In this document: positions 9,390-20,276 of the stretch, piece after piece
How the letters are laid out: each line of letters begins with the position of its first letter
Position numbering within the stretch: position 1 is the stretch's first letter
Source of the DNA: Hygrophila difformis
Lineage: Eukaryota; Streptophyta; Magnoliopsida; Lamiales; Acanthaceae
Assembly (NCBI GenBank): GCA_030278955.1
Contig: JAOANR010000002.1
Span: forward strand, 14,902,238-14,966,237
Direction: 5' to 3'
DNA: 64,000 nucleotides
Position numbers and translations under genes: made by a program
Notes under the pieces: model-generated
The model's database searches: none
Seen by the model: the letters and a program-made list of their open reading frames with translations, nothing else
What the model was told of the DNA's origin: nothing

Positions 9390-10183
9390 AATATTTCTTA
9401 TCTACAAAAATAAAAATCATAATGTGGGAATTATCCGTGATTGTTGGGACAATTCGATAAACTCGTTTCGAGTTGCTATCTTCCGATAAATAATAAATTC
9501 CGCTCTCTCGGAATTATTTCGGTTTTAATAATTTAAATCCAATTCTTTATTTTTGGATTTAAATTTTCGATGGCGATTTCTCGGGTTCGTCGGCTTCCAA
9601 TTTGTCGTCTTTTGATTCCCGTGCAATAACTTGTATCATTAAATTTCTTCAGACTTCACGGGTTCTTGGAATTAAAATTCTTTTCCTTCATGAATTTAAT
9701 TCCAATTATTTTGACTGAATTCATGGAATGTCTTCGGGCTTCCTTTCCCTCTTTTATTCCATTTTGAATTTAAATCTATCGGCGTTTTATTTCCGAGCAA
9801 TAATTTATTGTGATAAATTATTTTCTTCTTCTCGGATATATTTCGACATTGATCGGAATAAATTTTTATTCCTTTGGGCGTTGATAAAAATTTGGGGTAT
9901 TACAGTCTACCCCCTTAAGAATCAACTTCGTCCTCGAAGTTGTGTTTCGGCTTTTCTCGCGCTAAGAGTTATGGTTCTTTTGTTTACTATTTGCGATATT
10001 GTGTTATTGAATTATTGTTCGCTTGTTGATTATTGTTTGACTGAACCCAGAATTGAAATTTCCAAGTTGCCTACGTACCCTGTGAAGGGATCAAGTCATT
10101 ACGTAGTTCAAAAAGAATTTATTTGGGATACAAAATATTCGAGTTTCGAATTAAATGCTTATGCATTCTTACGGGGTATTACA
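6693..10183 (-). repeat. LTR (5' LTR of the noncoding element)
   Basis: 3491 bp, almost identical to 2574-6064. It carries the same minisatellite (7416-7725) and CTACAGTAG/poly-T block (9276-9380). The U3-side end at 10183 abuts the duplicated ATTAT. Confidence 0.93.
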
Positions 10184-10188
10184 ATTAT

Positions 10189-10390
10189 AAACAAAAAGTT
10201 AATGTCAATCTTTAAAGAGTATTGAACTTTATATTCCAAAACCAATTTTTAGTCATGAACAGTTATGTTGCAATATTTCGTGTCACTAGCAAGATGTGGC
10301 TCAAAGTATTTATATGCAATTAAGAATGATTAACTCAAGATACCACAACAAATGTTGTTTACAAATGAAATTTATATTAATATAACATTT
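10189..10390 (+). pseudogene. Helitron helicase C-terminal piece, copy 2, right half
   Basis: Continues 2463-2573 across the inserted LTR element. A frame across the junction reads AMIIINK, the counterpart of AMTINKSQGQ. It continues with degenerate equivalents of YIPKPIFSH, the VSRVTS stretch and TTTNVVYK. Several frameshifts are present. Confidence 0.7.
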
Positions 10391-10399
10391 TCAAAATGG

Positions 10400-10640
10400 A
10401 TACTTGATATAGGTGATGGTATGCCGGTATTGAATTTGGAGATGTACAATCAGATGTGATATTTCCGAGTTATATTCTTATAAACTCTACGGGTAATCAT
10501 ATAGCGGCAATCTTTTCGAGTACATATAGTATATAAACTACGCCGCTTCAAATTCAGACATTTAAATATAATGTTATACTAGCCCCTACCGATGAGAATT
10601 TCAGCAATGAAATTCTCAGCAAATTGTGAGAGAATTTTTT
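10400..10640 (+). pseudogene. Helitron helicase middle piece, copy 2 (truncated)
   Basis: Aligns with 1935-2115. It carries the counterpart of FGDVQSDVIF, then ILINSTGNHIAAIF, and a degenerate LAPTDE. It lies after, not before, the C-terminal piece, showing that a middle-plus-tail unit was tandemly duplicated. It ends in AT-rich sequence. Confidence 0.65.
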
Positions 10641-10935
10641 ATTATGTTTAATACTTATATTTAAATTTTTATTTTATTTTAATTTAAATATCAAATTAAA
10701 TAAAAATATTATTTTAATAATTATTCTTATTGATATATTTTAAGTTTGTACCGGACAAGCCACAGAAGCTAAAGAAGATGTTATAGTATTTTTTGTTGTT
10801 TTAAAAATAATTTAATTATATTATCAAAATATACATCATCCTCAGAACATATATAAAATCATTACATATTTTTCATTACTCAAATACAATTTATTATTAC
10901 TTTAAAAATATATATAATATATAATATATAATTAT

Positions 10936-10967
10936 ACCCGTCGAGTTTCGACGGGTTACTTACTAGT
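10936..10967 (+). other. Helitron 3' terminus: hairpin plus CTAG
   Basis: ACCCGTCGA-GTT-TCGACGGGT forms a perfect 9 bp stem with a 3-base loop (10936-10956). It is followed after 6 bases by CTAG (10963-10966) and a T. A GC-rich hairpin about 10 bp before a terminal CTRR, inserted next to T, is the diagnostic 3' end of Helitrons. Together with the helicase pieces upstream it orients the element on the plus strand. The 5' TC end was not identified. Confidence 0.85.
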
Positions 10968-11754
10968 ATTATAGAATATTTTTTTTATAGATTCTTTTAT
11001 AGGAAGGAATTCTACGATTCTGTAGGAAAGATTTCTTGCAAATATTATAGAATATTTGTTTTATAACATTATTTTTATTATTATTATATTTGATTTATTT
11101 TTTTTTTTGAAAACTTATTATATGGGATTTGTTGTAAATATGGATTAAAAAAATCAATATTTGCCGATTTTAGGATTTGTTGTCAATATAATTAGTGGAT
11201 TCTTTATAGGAAGGATTTGTTGTAATTATAAAATATTTGTTGTCAATATATTTGTTGTAAATATATAGAGGATATTTCGGCGGGAAACTCTACACAATAG
11301 TTTTAGGTTTTAGTAATGATGATGATGATTATTAATGAGAATTAAATGGATGATGAAATTAATTGGTAACTTTTTAGTGTGAGATAAGTTGGAATTTGGA
11401 AGAGATTGTGAAGAAGAATTGGTAACTTAATTGGTAACTATACTATATATATATATACTATATTTTTATTCCATTATATTTAACCCATATAATAGGCAAC
11501 TAAAAAATTACAAAGATGAATAAATTGTAATCAATTGGTAATACTTAATTAATTTGCTACATAATATACAGAAGATTTGTCTTCCATTCTTACTGAGCAC
11601 TTTTCTTTAAAAAAAAAGAATAAAAAGCATTAATTATATAAAAAAACATATATTTTGTCTGTGGGCTATATATCTGAAGTTGGTACCTTGAAATTCAAAC
11701 ACGACCACATAACTCTCACAAAAAGTTTTAGACCTTTCAACTCTTACACAAAAA
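10968..11754. other. AT-rich intergenic stretch
   Basis: No gene seen. Loosely repeated segments of the type TATAGAATATTTG and AGGATTTGTTGTAA occur between 10970 and 11270, and a (TA)n run lies at 11440-11465. A possible TATA-like stretch does not stand out from the background. Confidence 0.6.
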
Positions 11755-12258
11755 ATGTCAAACACAGTCACTTCATTCAATGATTTGCGTCCTACTTCTA
11801 TGAATACACGGGTTTTGTGCAGATGTATTCGTGCTTATCCTATTTACAATCCAGGACGTACAGAAATGTGGGGTTTAATATTTATTTTTCATGGTTCTGC
11901 CGTAAGTTTTTTTTTTCCTTCTGTATTTTATGTTATATATATTATTCCCTTTTGCCAACAATGAGCAATTTTTATTTGCATGAATGATACGAGGTACTCG
12001 ATTTCACTTCAAATATGGAAATCATGAGCAATTTTCGTCTAAATGCATGTTACAGGGTGTTCGATTTCACTTCACAAGTAGAAAATACGTTGCGGAAAAG
12101 TTTAGGCCTCTTTTTCAAGACGAGCAATGCTATTCAATACATAAATTCGGTATGCAAGGTAATGTCTCTCAGTTTCGGCCAACCAATCATAGGTATCGTG
12201 GATCGTTTTCGACTACAAAAGTTCATCATGAAACATCTATTTCTTTTAAGTCTCATAT
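11755..12258 (+). pseudogene. RPA70-like OB-fold gene fragment, two exons, cut by an LTR
   Basis: Exon 1 (11755-11901, 49 codons) starts MSNTVTSFNDLRPTSMNTRV and ends before GTAAGT. Exon 2 starts at 12056 after GTTACAG in the same phase and reads GVRFHFTSRKYVAEKFRPLF, later RPTNHRYRGSFSTTKV. The pattern (an 'F..L.P' start, then 'K..PLF...CY.I..F' and 'TNH.YR..F..T..V') is that of plant replication protein A DNA-binding subunit-like / DUF223 proteins, which bind single-stranded DNA and are abundant in plants, partly as Helitron cargo. The gene is cut after codon 116 by the LTR starting at 12259. The intron's 3' end contains a local duplication: a CAATGAGCAATTTT..CGATTTCACTTC segment occurs at about 11959 and again at 12022. 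It may be a host paralogue or Helitron-derived. Confidence 0.65.
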
Positions 12259-14724
12259 TGTAACACCCGATTAATTAATGCTTAATTAATTTAATAATTT
12301 TGGTTAATTAACTAAGAAATTATAATATGGATTATTTTGTAGGTGTGTTGTTGGATTGAGATAGAAGAATAAGCGGGTTCAAACCAACAAGTCAATAAGA
12401 GCCCAAGTGCTCAATTAATTAAAAAGTGGATGAATTGGCCCAAGATAAGTAGCCCAGCCCATTTACCAACCCGGCCTGTGACCCATGACCCGACCCACGG
12501 TTCCCTCTAGGTCAAATTCAGATTTGGGGTTAAGGAACCCATTTCATTCCCAAACATAACTCCATTCCCGTCACTAAGCAAGAGGGAGCCTAAGGTTCAT
12601 CCTCTTGTGCTATTGGGGATTTTATGCTCAAATCAAGTGGGGAATCCAACCTACTAACCCAGGTAAGTGTTTTTCCTCTTATTTCTTGTTTTTATGGGTT
12701 TAGAAGTGATTTTTGTGGAAGGTTTTGGTAGTGACGAAAATGGGTGTGGGGGATGAACTTTTGTAGATTGGCTTGGAGTTGGTGGTCTAAATCCCTAATT
12801 GGAGCTTGTATATTGTTTGAGGAGGATTGGGTAAGTTTTATTGTTGAGTTTGGTTGCCAATTTTGGTTAGTGGAACTCATTGTTCGTGCATGTTGAAGCG
12901 TTGAGCTCATTTGGTGGATTGTTGATGAATTGGGGTTAAATCTTGTAATGTAGCTTGCAATTGGATGTTTGGGAGGTGAAAACTTGTGGAATTGAAGTAT
13001 TGGAGACATCACATACCAAGACAAAGGGTAGTATAGCTTATTGGGGGAAGGGATTGGCATGGAAATGGCTGAAATTCGCCATTTCCGCACTGATTTGTGC
13101 TGTGCAGAGGTGCCGGGCGCCTTGCGCGTGCCCACACCTAACGCGCCTACTTCTCTCTGTTTTGCATGTTTCATTTATTTCTTGCGCATAACCACGCCTG
13201 ACGCGCCCAGCGCATGCCTCCCTGTTTTGCTTGTTTTATTTGATGCTTCCACTTCTTTTGTGTTTTAACTTCTCTTCCATCTTCCTATGGGTGTTAGATA
13301 TTGGTAATTGATGTTTGGAACTTATACCTTGATAACTTGGATGTGAAGAGGTGGTTCATACGAGCGCTATGTCGTCTTTCACTTCTCTTTAATCTTCATA
13401 TGAATGTTGGTATTGGATTTGGAGAGATTTACCATGCCTTAGAATTAGGGTGGAATCACGTGCAATTATCTCTAAATTAGGGGTATGTTTTTTTAGAGCG
13501 GGTATGTGGGGTTTGGCACACATGTAGTCGTATTTTACTCATGGAGAGTTGTTATTTATATATTTTACTCGTGGAGAGTTGTTATTTATATTTTACTCAT
13601 GACGAGTCGTTAAATATGTATTCTAACTCGAGAAGGGTTTTTTACTCGTGACGAGTTGTTAAATATGTATTCTAACTCGAGGAGGGTTGTTATCGATTGG
13701 TAATCTGAGCATGTATATTGATTGGGAACTATATGTCAATATGAAGTTATTGGGCATATCTTTTATGTGACACCGCTTTCGAGGATATGGTGATTCTTTG
13801 TATGATATGCTTTTGAGCTGAGCTGGGCATGATCAAGAGAATCTATCCGTCATGGGCGTATACACATTGGGCTTTCGAGAGCGAGATGCTCTGGGCCAAT
13901 ACCCGCTAGATGTCGGTTTGATCCTTGGGAATGCTGACATTGTAAGCCACTTATATCTTTATGCATTGTATTGTCCACGAGGGGGCACTGTGGGCATCTC
14001 TTTCGACCTTTAAGGGGGATGGACCCTTACTGGGAAGGAATGACGACCATTGTATTTAGGACGCGCGCTAGACATGCTATGTGTTGCATTAGGATAGATA
14101 CACACTTTTGGATATTGCATTCCATTCATCATTCTTCTTATTCTTGTCTTGCGGTGCATGACGTGGTTGAAGCACCGGTATGGGATGGTGTGATGCTTAT
14201 ATTCTGTATTTAATTTATGTTCCTAATGTTATTATTATTTGTACAATATTTCTGTATATTTACCCCATTCTCTACTATACCTATTCCTTGCTCAGTACCT
14301 TGTAGGACGCTGAGCTTGAGCATGAGCATGATGATGGGTTTGGGTCTGAGTGAACTACTATTTGTTACATTTTATCATAGTTGACTATTATGACAGTATT
14401 GGAGACTATGTTTTCTGAATTATGACTCATTGTTGTTGATGTTGGTCTGTGAACCATGTTCTGTCTTCCCTTTCTGTTGCATTTGGTATTGCTCTCTGGA
14501 TATTTAACGACATGGAGACGTACTATGTTATGAGGCTTGTAGCTGGATTATATGTCATGTTGCTAGACCTTGTCTTTCTGTTATATTTATGATGTCATTA
14601 TTTGTTGGTTTATCTGATTCCTAGGTTTTATGTTATTGATCTTAAATTGATTGGCCAACGGTTTAGGTGAAGTAACACGGCCATGACGTCACAAAAATTT
14701 GTTTTAAATTTGTGGGCCGTTACA
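12259..14724 (+). mobile_element. 5' LTR of old gypsy element G
   Basis: 2466 bp from TGTAACACCCGATTAATTAA to GGGCCGTTACA, followed three bases later by an initiator-Met PBS, so it is a 5' LTR on the plus strand. The family differs from the other LTRs. Protein-like open frames inside it on either strand are not conserved with anything I recognise. The matching 3' LTR is not in the window. Confidence 0.85.
13530..13700. repeat. Minisatellite with ACTCGTGACGAGT stem-loops in LTR of G
   Basis: Repeats built on TTACTCGTGGAGAGTTGTTA / TTACTCGTGACGAGTTGTTA and TATGTATTCTAACTCGAG occur about five times. The unit ACTCG-TGA-CGAGT is a perfect 5 bp stem-loop. Confidence 0.8.
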
Positions 14725-14727
14725 TGT

Positions 14728-14740
14728 TGGTATCAGAGCC
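14728..14740 (+). other. Primer-binding site of element G
   Basis: TGGTATCAGAGCC, complementary to the initiator tRNA-Met 3' end, three bases after the LTR end. Confidence 0.9.
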
Positions 14741-15067
14741 ATGTGTGCTCTTATGTGCTTAAAATTTGACAAAAGTATGTGGTGAAGTGTGTGGGGGGAA
14801 TGCATATAGCATAGGATTTGCATCTGATTATGCTTATATTCCTTTTGTTTTGCATTGTTCTGTGATAAACTGCATGCCTTATGGATTCGAGTTGTGGTTT
14901 GTGAGTCAAACCACATTCAATCCACGGGGATATACCAGGAGATCTATGCTTATTTAATTGATATTCGGTATGGTTTTACCCTTGGTCACCGAATGTTACT
15001 GAAATTTTGGTTCTGTGTTGAGTACAGGATGCCACCAAGGTGGGGTAGACCTCGCAGGAACCCCGGG
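14741..15067 (+). pseudogene. Leader and first 13 codons of gag of element G
   Basis: An untranslated leader runs to an ATG at 15029 that opens MPPRWGRPRRNPG, a basic gag start typical of plant chromoviruses. The frame is broken at 15068 by an LTR inserted in the opposite orientation. The rest of gag is not seen anywhere in the window. Element G resumes only in the protease at 33463, so gag was lost when the 15068-33462 stack formed or recombined. Confidence 0.65.
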
Positions 15068-16412
15068 TGTAACACCCCGGGTTTGATAACCCAGGCCGGG
15101 ATGCCACCGCCACACCTCCCTAGCAAAGACACGGATTCTCCGAGCTTGCTAAAGAAATGCAAGGCTATGGGTATTGAAAAGAGTTTTAAAACAAGTCCGG
15201 AATTTATATAAAAATAATGATGTAGTCTCATCCACACATAATAGTAATAATAATATGTAGCAGCGGAAATAATAAAAATGGGGCCGACATGGCCAAAACT
15301 CGGGTTATACAGGCCCGATATGTAAGTATCATAAAAACGGCAATTCAATGTTTAAAAATGTCCCCCGAATGCACATGCTCAGGCATTTCCTCCATACTCT
15401 AAAAGAAAAAGGAAAAGCAACAATTTTATCAGTATTATAAAATACTGAGTAAGTCGATCCTAACATAGCAATAAAGGAGGTTTAATTAAATAATTAAATT
15501 TTACTCCTAATCATGCATACAACAATTCATTTACCAATTTTAAAAAAAAATAGAATTTAATTTGTATTCTTAAACATGCATTTAAATTTCATAACTAATA
15601 AATTGAGCATGGTATAAAATTTAAGACATAATTTAAATGCATAATTAAAGACTTAAATAAATAAATACATAAAGGAAAAGGATTAAGTCTTTTAATTTCC
15701 CCCGTTACGTCACCATCTTAAAAATATTTAGCGTAGCCTGTCGTCCGGCGGCCATAGCCGTTCGTAAGTTTCTTGTGTAGCCGGTCGACCGGCGGCCGCA
15801 GCCGTATCTGCCATACCCAGTAACACTCCGGAGCCTCGGAAAACCCATACAGATATTCCCGAGAGTGTAGGCCATATATCTCATGCCGTTTTGGCGTAGT
15901 TTTTCATTCAAGTATATTGTGTCCATTATAGGCACGCCGAACAAGGCTAGAGGGGCACCCTGCAGAGCACTCACCCTCTACCTAAGTATCCGATATCGTT
16001 TCGATTTAGTGTAATGGGATTTTTCAAAAGTATAGATTTATTGTATTTCAAAGTTTCGACCGTTTGTTTCGAAATTTCAAAATCTCATCGATTTAAAATC
16101 GTTTGACGTCACAGTTTACGCCTTTTTAATTTAAAAATTCATTTCAAGTCCAAAAAATCTGAAATTTTTACAGTGTATAAAAAACAACCTAACGAACAAC
16201 TTTCATGTTTTAACGATTTTGAAATAAGGTGAGAAAACATGTCAAAAATCGAGGTTACTACACAACCAATGCACTGTCAGGATTCAGTTTTGACACAGTT
16301 CAGAAAATTCACTTTTTGACATATCAAATGGACTCCAAAAATTCTAAAATTTTATACCCATATACTAGACATGATTATATACAACTTTTGTTTACATTGC
16401 AAAGATGAATTC
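15068..16412 (-). mobile_element. LTR fragment X (R-U5 part), minus strand
   Basis: Begins TGTAACACCCCGGGTTTG and runs through the family landmarks in reverse: GCCAAACTC block, TTATCAGTATT, 'CTGAGTAAG', a GCC..GGC stem-loop block, CTCCGGAGCC, the ribbon of TTTACAG / ACAACTTTCATG motifs. It stops at 16412, where a plus-strand LTR starts. The flanking CCGGG (15063-15067) is not found after the stack. Confidence 0.8.
15725..15810. repeat. GCCGG..CCGGC stem-loop block in LTR X
   Basis: Two degenerate units ending GGCGGCC.(C/T)AGCCG, the second with the perfect stem-loop GCCGG-TCGA-CCGGC. This is the LTR position where other copies carry minisatellites. Confidence 0.7.
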
Positions 16413-19338
16413 TGCAATACCCGAGATTTTTATCGGCGTCCAAACGAATAAAATTAGTTTCTTAATCCGATTAAGGTCGAAATATCTCCGAGAAGAAGAA
16501 AATAATTTATCACATAAATTATTGCTCGGAAATGAAACGCCGATAAATTCAAAAATTCAAAAGGGAATAAAAGAGGGAAAGGAAGCCCGAAGACATTTCA
16601 TGGATCGAGTCAAAAAAATTGGAATTAAATTCAATAAGGAAAAGAATTTTAATTCCAAGGACCGTGAAGTCGAAAAGGATTTAAATAAATAAATCATTGC
16701 ACGGGAATCAAAGGTCGACGGATTCGAAGCCGACGAATCCAAACTCGACGGATTCAAGATTTCAAATACGAAATCAATTCGAGCCTAAATGAAATTAAGA
16801 TAGGAATCATAATCCGAGAATGACCCGAAAAATCGAGCCCGAAAACATAGGAGGACAGAAGTCCGAAAGAGAGGAGAAAAGGCCCGACGGATCGCACGGC
16901 CCGGCACGGACCGCAGCCCAGCTAGGCCCGCGCGGTGGCTGCGCAGTCTAAGCCCCAAACCGCGCCAAGACCGCGCCAAGTAACAGTATGCAATCATATT
17001 GCGGATTTCGACGATTTCTTACCTTATTTTCGGCCCCCGAACTTGGTAACTCAATCTTAAGCAAAGGAAGGCTATATGGTCGAATTTGGAGGTCATAGGA
17101 CTCATTATTTTCGAGACTCTAACCCTAGCAGCTCCAAAAACACTCTCCAACTCTCCAAAGTTCTTCCAACACCCGAAATCACCAACGTCGAACTTTCCGA
17201 TCACTTTCCGGCGACGAAAATCGACGAAGGAGGTGTGGAGAGCAAGAGCATTAGGATTTCATATTTGTGGTAAGATGTTCATAAGTTTTCGTTTAAGTTT
17301 TCGAACCCGAAAATTCGATCTAACCCTAGATTTCTACTTCCGATTCCGATTCGTGGCCAAAGGATGAAGATTCGTGTTGATGAGATCCGTTCGTGACGAA
17401 TCATAGGATCCAGACGACCCCGAGACTGTTTAGATCTCATATTTTGTAAGTTAATTCTTACATACGGTTTGTGGTGGCTAAAAATCGACCAAACATAAGA
17501 TTCAACACAAGAACTTAATAAAATCTGTCAATAGAGGTTTCACTCGCGCGCAGCATTTTCGGATGAATTTTTCGAACCCTTAAAAGTCTCCAAACGAGAA
17601 AACTCAAAACATAAAAAGGTTCCTAAGACATAGATCTACATGCTGTAAATTGTTCATAATTTTTTGTTAAAGTTTGTTGCCCGAAATCCGAGTCTGAACT
17701 CCTCTAAATAATTTTCGAACTTAGAACTTGGCAGATTTCACTCTCGATCTTGTTAGCCATTTTGACCTTGCATCTAGGCCGAATTAGGACTTGTCATAAA
17801 CATGAAATTTGTAGATCTATGAGTCTAGAATACCTCTGTAAAATTGCATGCATTTTCATTAAGATTTTCTACCCCAAACCGCATCGAACATATTTTGTTG
17901 TGCATGAAGCTTTCGAAAACTGAGACAGGTTATATGATCGAACTTGATGTGCACTTTTCTATCACTTGTGGTAAAAACTAATCTTTGGTGTAAACATAAA
18001 AGTTGTAGATAAATGTCTTGAGAACATGCCTGTAAAATTTCGTGTATTTTTATTAATGTTTGGATAGTCAAAACCCATTTTGAATACACTATGTCCGAGA
18101 AGTAAAAGTCGACAGATTTTAAGACTGAACTTAGTAGATTAATCTGACTTAATCCGTGATGAATTGCATAATTTGCCTCTAATAAAACTTGTTTATTTTG
18201 GTGTCTTTTAAGTGCCTGTAAAATTTTAGAGCTCGTTTGCTATGTCAAAAACTCTTTTGAAAATTAGTGCGTTGTTTTAGAAAAGTTGGCAGATTTTATA
18301 CTTGGCAAAGATTGTAAAATTTCACCCGTTTTCTCACATAATTTTGAAAAACTTACAACACGAAAGTTGTTCGTTAGCGTGTTTTAGATCTACTGTAGAA
18401 ATTTCAAGTCGATTTCCTTTGAAATGGATTTTTAAACTGAGATGGCGTAAACTGTGGAAACGGCTTGGTTGAAATGTTGAAACACTCGTCTTTTGAGAAA
18501 TACATGATTTGCGAGATATGTCTAAACAAATAAAAACATTTTTTTCTAAATTCTTTTGAAACATTGGTGATTTGTGACCAAGTTAGATACTATCAATATT
18601 GACTATGTGGCTTGTGGACATAAGGGCCCAAGCGTATGTCTAGCGGACGTAAGAGCCCTAGCGCGATATTGATTATGTGACTTGTGGACATAAGGGCCCA
18701 AGCGTATGACTAGCGGACGTAAGGGCCCTAGTGAAATATTGACCATGAGGCTAGTGGACATAAGAGCCCTAGCGAATGGTGATCTATAAAAGAAATGAAA
18801 TGAGAAATTTATAAGAGATTTAAATTAAATCCTTGTTAAATTGTGTTATGGTTTTTGTCAACTTAGTTAATCGCCTTGCAAGTTATATATGTGATCATTT
18901 GGAATTCCTACCTTGGATTTATACAATTAAATCCCATTATTTAGTCGAGCTATTTTATATAGTGCATGCAATCATGCTAAATGTATGTCAATTGTTTCTT
19001 AAATAACTAAAGGCTTTGAAACCCCATTACTGTATGCTAGGGGTTAACTTACTCAGCATGTTTATGCTGACAAAACCGTTGCTCTCTTTTTTCCTTTTCA
19101 GAGTATGAGGCTTACACATGAGCATAGCATGCATTGGGATTTTGGGAACGTTTACTCTCGTTTTTATACGCGACTTGCATAATGGGCCTGTATAACCCGT
19201 GTTTTGGCCGTGTTGGCCCTATTTATATTTCCGCTGCTATACCTATATTTAAATATTACTCTCCTTTGCAACTTAGATAATATTACGTAATGATTTTTGT
19301 TATATATTTATAAATGGACTGTTTTAAATGTTTTAAAT
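16413..19338 (+). mobile_element. LTR B, plus strand, 3' end lost
   Basis: Starts TGCAATACCCGAGATTTTTA at 16413 and proceeds through U3 and R to TGGACTGTTTTAAATG at 19338, where the gag-only element begins. About 0.2 kb of U5, including the terminal GGGGTGTTACA, is missing. A donor-like GTAAGTTAATT is at 17446 and an acceptor-like TTTTCAG ends at 19101, giving a 1656-nt candidate intron. Confidence 0.82.
18595..18780. repeat. Minisatellite with GGACATAAGGGCCC units in LTR B
   Basis: About six alternating units, GGACATAAGGGCCCAAGCG and GCGGACGTAAGAGCCCTAGC, separated by ATATTGA. A related array in inverted orientation lies in the solo LTR at 37255-37425. Confidence 0.85.
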
Positions 19339-20276
19339 TGTAATACCCCAGATTTTTATCAACGTCCAAAGGAATAAAATTTATTCCGATCAATGTCAAA
19401 ATATCTCCGAGAAGAAGAAAATAATTTATCACAATAAATTATTGCTCGGAAATGAAGCGCCGATAGATTCAAAATTCAAAATGGAATAAAAGAGGGAAAG
19501 GAAGCCCGAAGACATTCCATGAATTGAGTCAAAATAATTGGAATTAAATTCAAGAAGGAAAATAATTCTAATTCAAAGAACCCGTGAAGTCGGAAGAAAT
19601 TTAATTATACAAGTTATTGCACGGGAGTCAAAAGACGACGAATTGGAAGCCGACGAACCCGAGACCGACGGACTTAAGATTTCAAACATGAAATTCATTT
19701 GAGTCGAGATAAATTTAAGATAAGAATTTATGATCCGAGATTGACCCGAAAAATCGAGCCCGAAAACGTAGGAGGACAGAAGTTCGAAAGAGAGGAGAAA
19801 AGGCCCGACGGGATCGCACGGCCCAGTCCGGACGCACGGCCCAGACCAAGCCGCGCGCCCTCCGGGCGGTTTTTGGCTAGAAACCGCGCCAACCCCGCGC
19901 CACCAAGACAGCAGCTGCGGCATGACGCGTTTTGGCGATTTTCTTACCATATTTCCGTGTCCCGACTTTGGAAACTCAATCCCGGTTGATGGAAGGTGTA
20001 TATGGTCGGTTTTGGAGGTCATATGGCTGATCATTTTCGAAACTCTAACCCTAGCAACCCCAAAAACACTCTCCAACTCTCTATGTTCTTCCAACACCCG
20101 AAAACCACCAACTTCGAACTTTCCGATCACTTTCCGGCGACCGACGACGACCAAGGAAGAGTGTAGATCATCGATTACAGTCCTTGAATCATTGAAGAAA
20201 TTGACTTGAGGAGATTCGTTCGTGACGTCCCGTGGATTCCGGACGACCCCGTGACCTCCTAGACATCATCCCCACT

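Larger units (their letters stand above)
2574..10183 (-). mobile_element. Complete noncoding LTR retrotransposon (LARD/TRIM-like), TSD ATTAT
   Basis: Minus-strand element of 7610 bp: two 3491 bp LTRs (2574-6064 and 6693-10183) around a 628 bp internal domain with no gag or pol. It is bounded by perfect 5 bp duplications (ATTAT at 2569-2573 and 10184-10188). An initiator-Met PBS (6674-6689) and a polypurine tract (6065-6075) are present, so the cis signals for retrotransposition are intact while every protein must come in trans. I noticed one substitution between the LTRs (5146 A versus 9265 G region) and two single-base homopolymer differences, so insertion was very recent. Its internal domain is a deletion derivative of the gag-only element at 19339-25967. 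Confidence 0.93.

Noticed and set aside
12692..13174. 160-codon minus-strand open frame
   Set aside because: It lies inside the LTR of G, has no recognisable domain and no support from other copies.
13971..14213. 80-codon plus-strand frame
   Set aside because: Inside the LTR of G, no domain, no start context of note.
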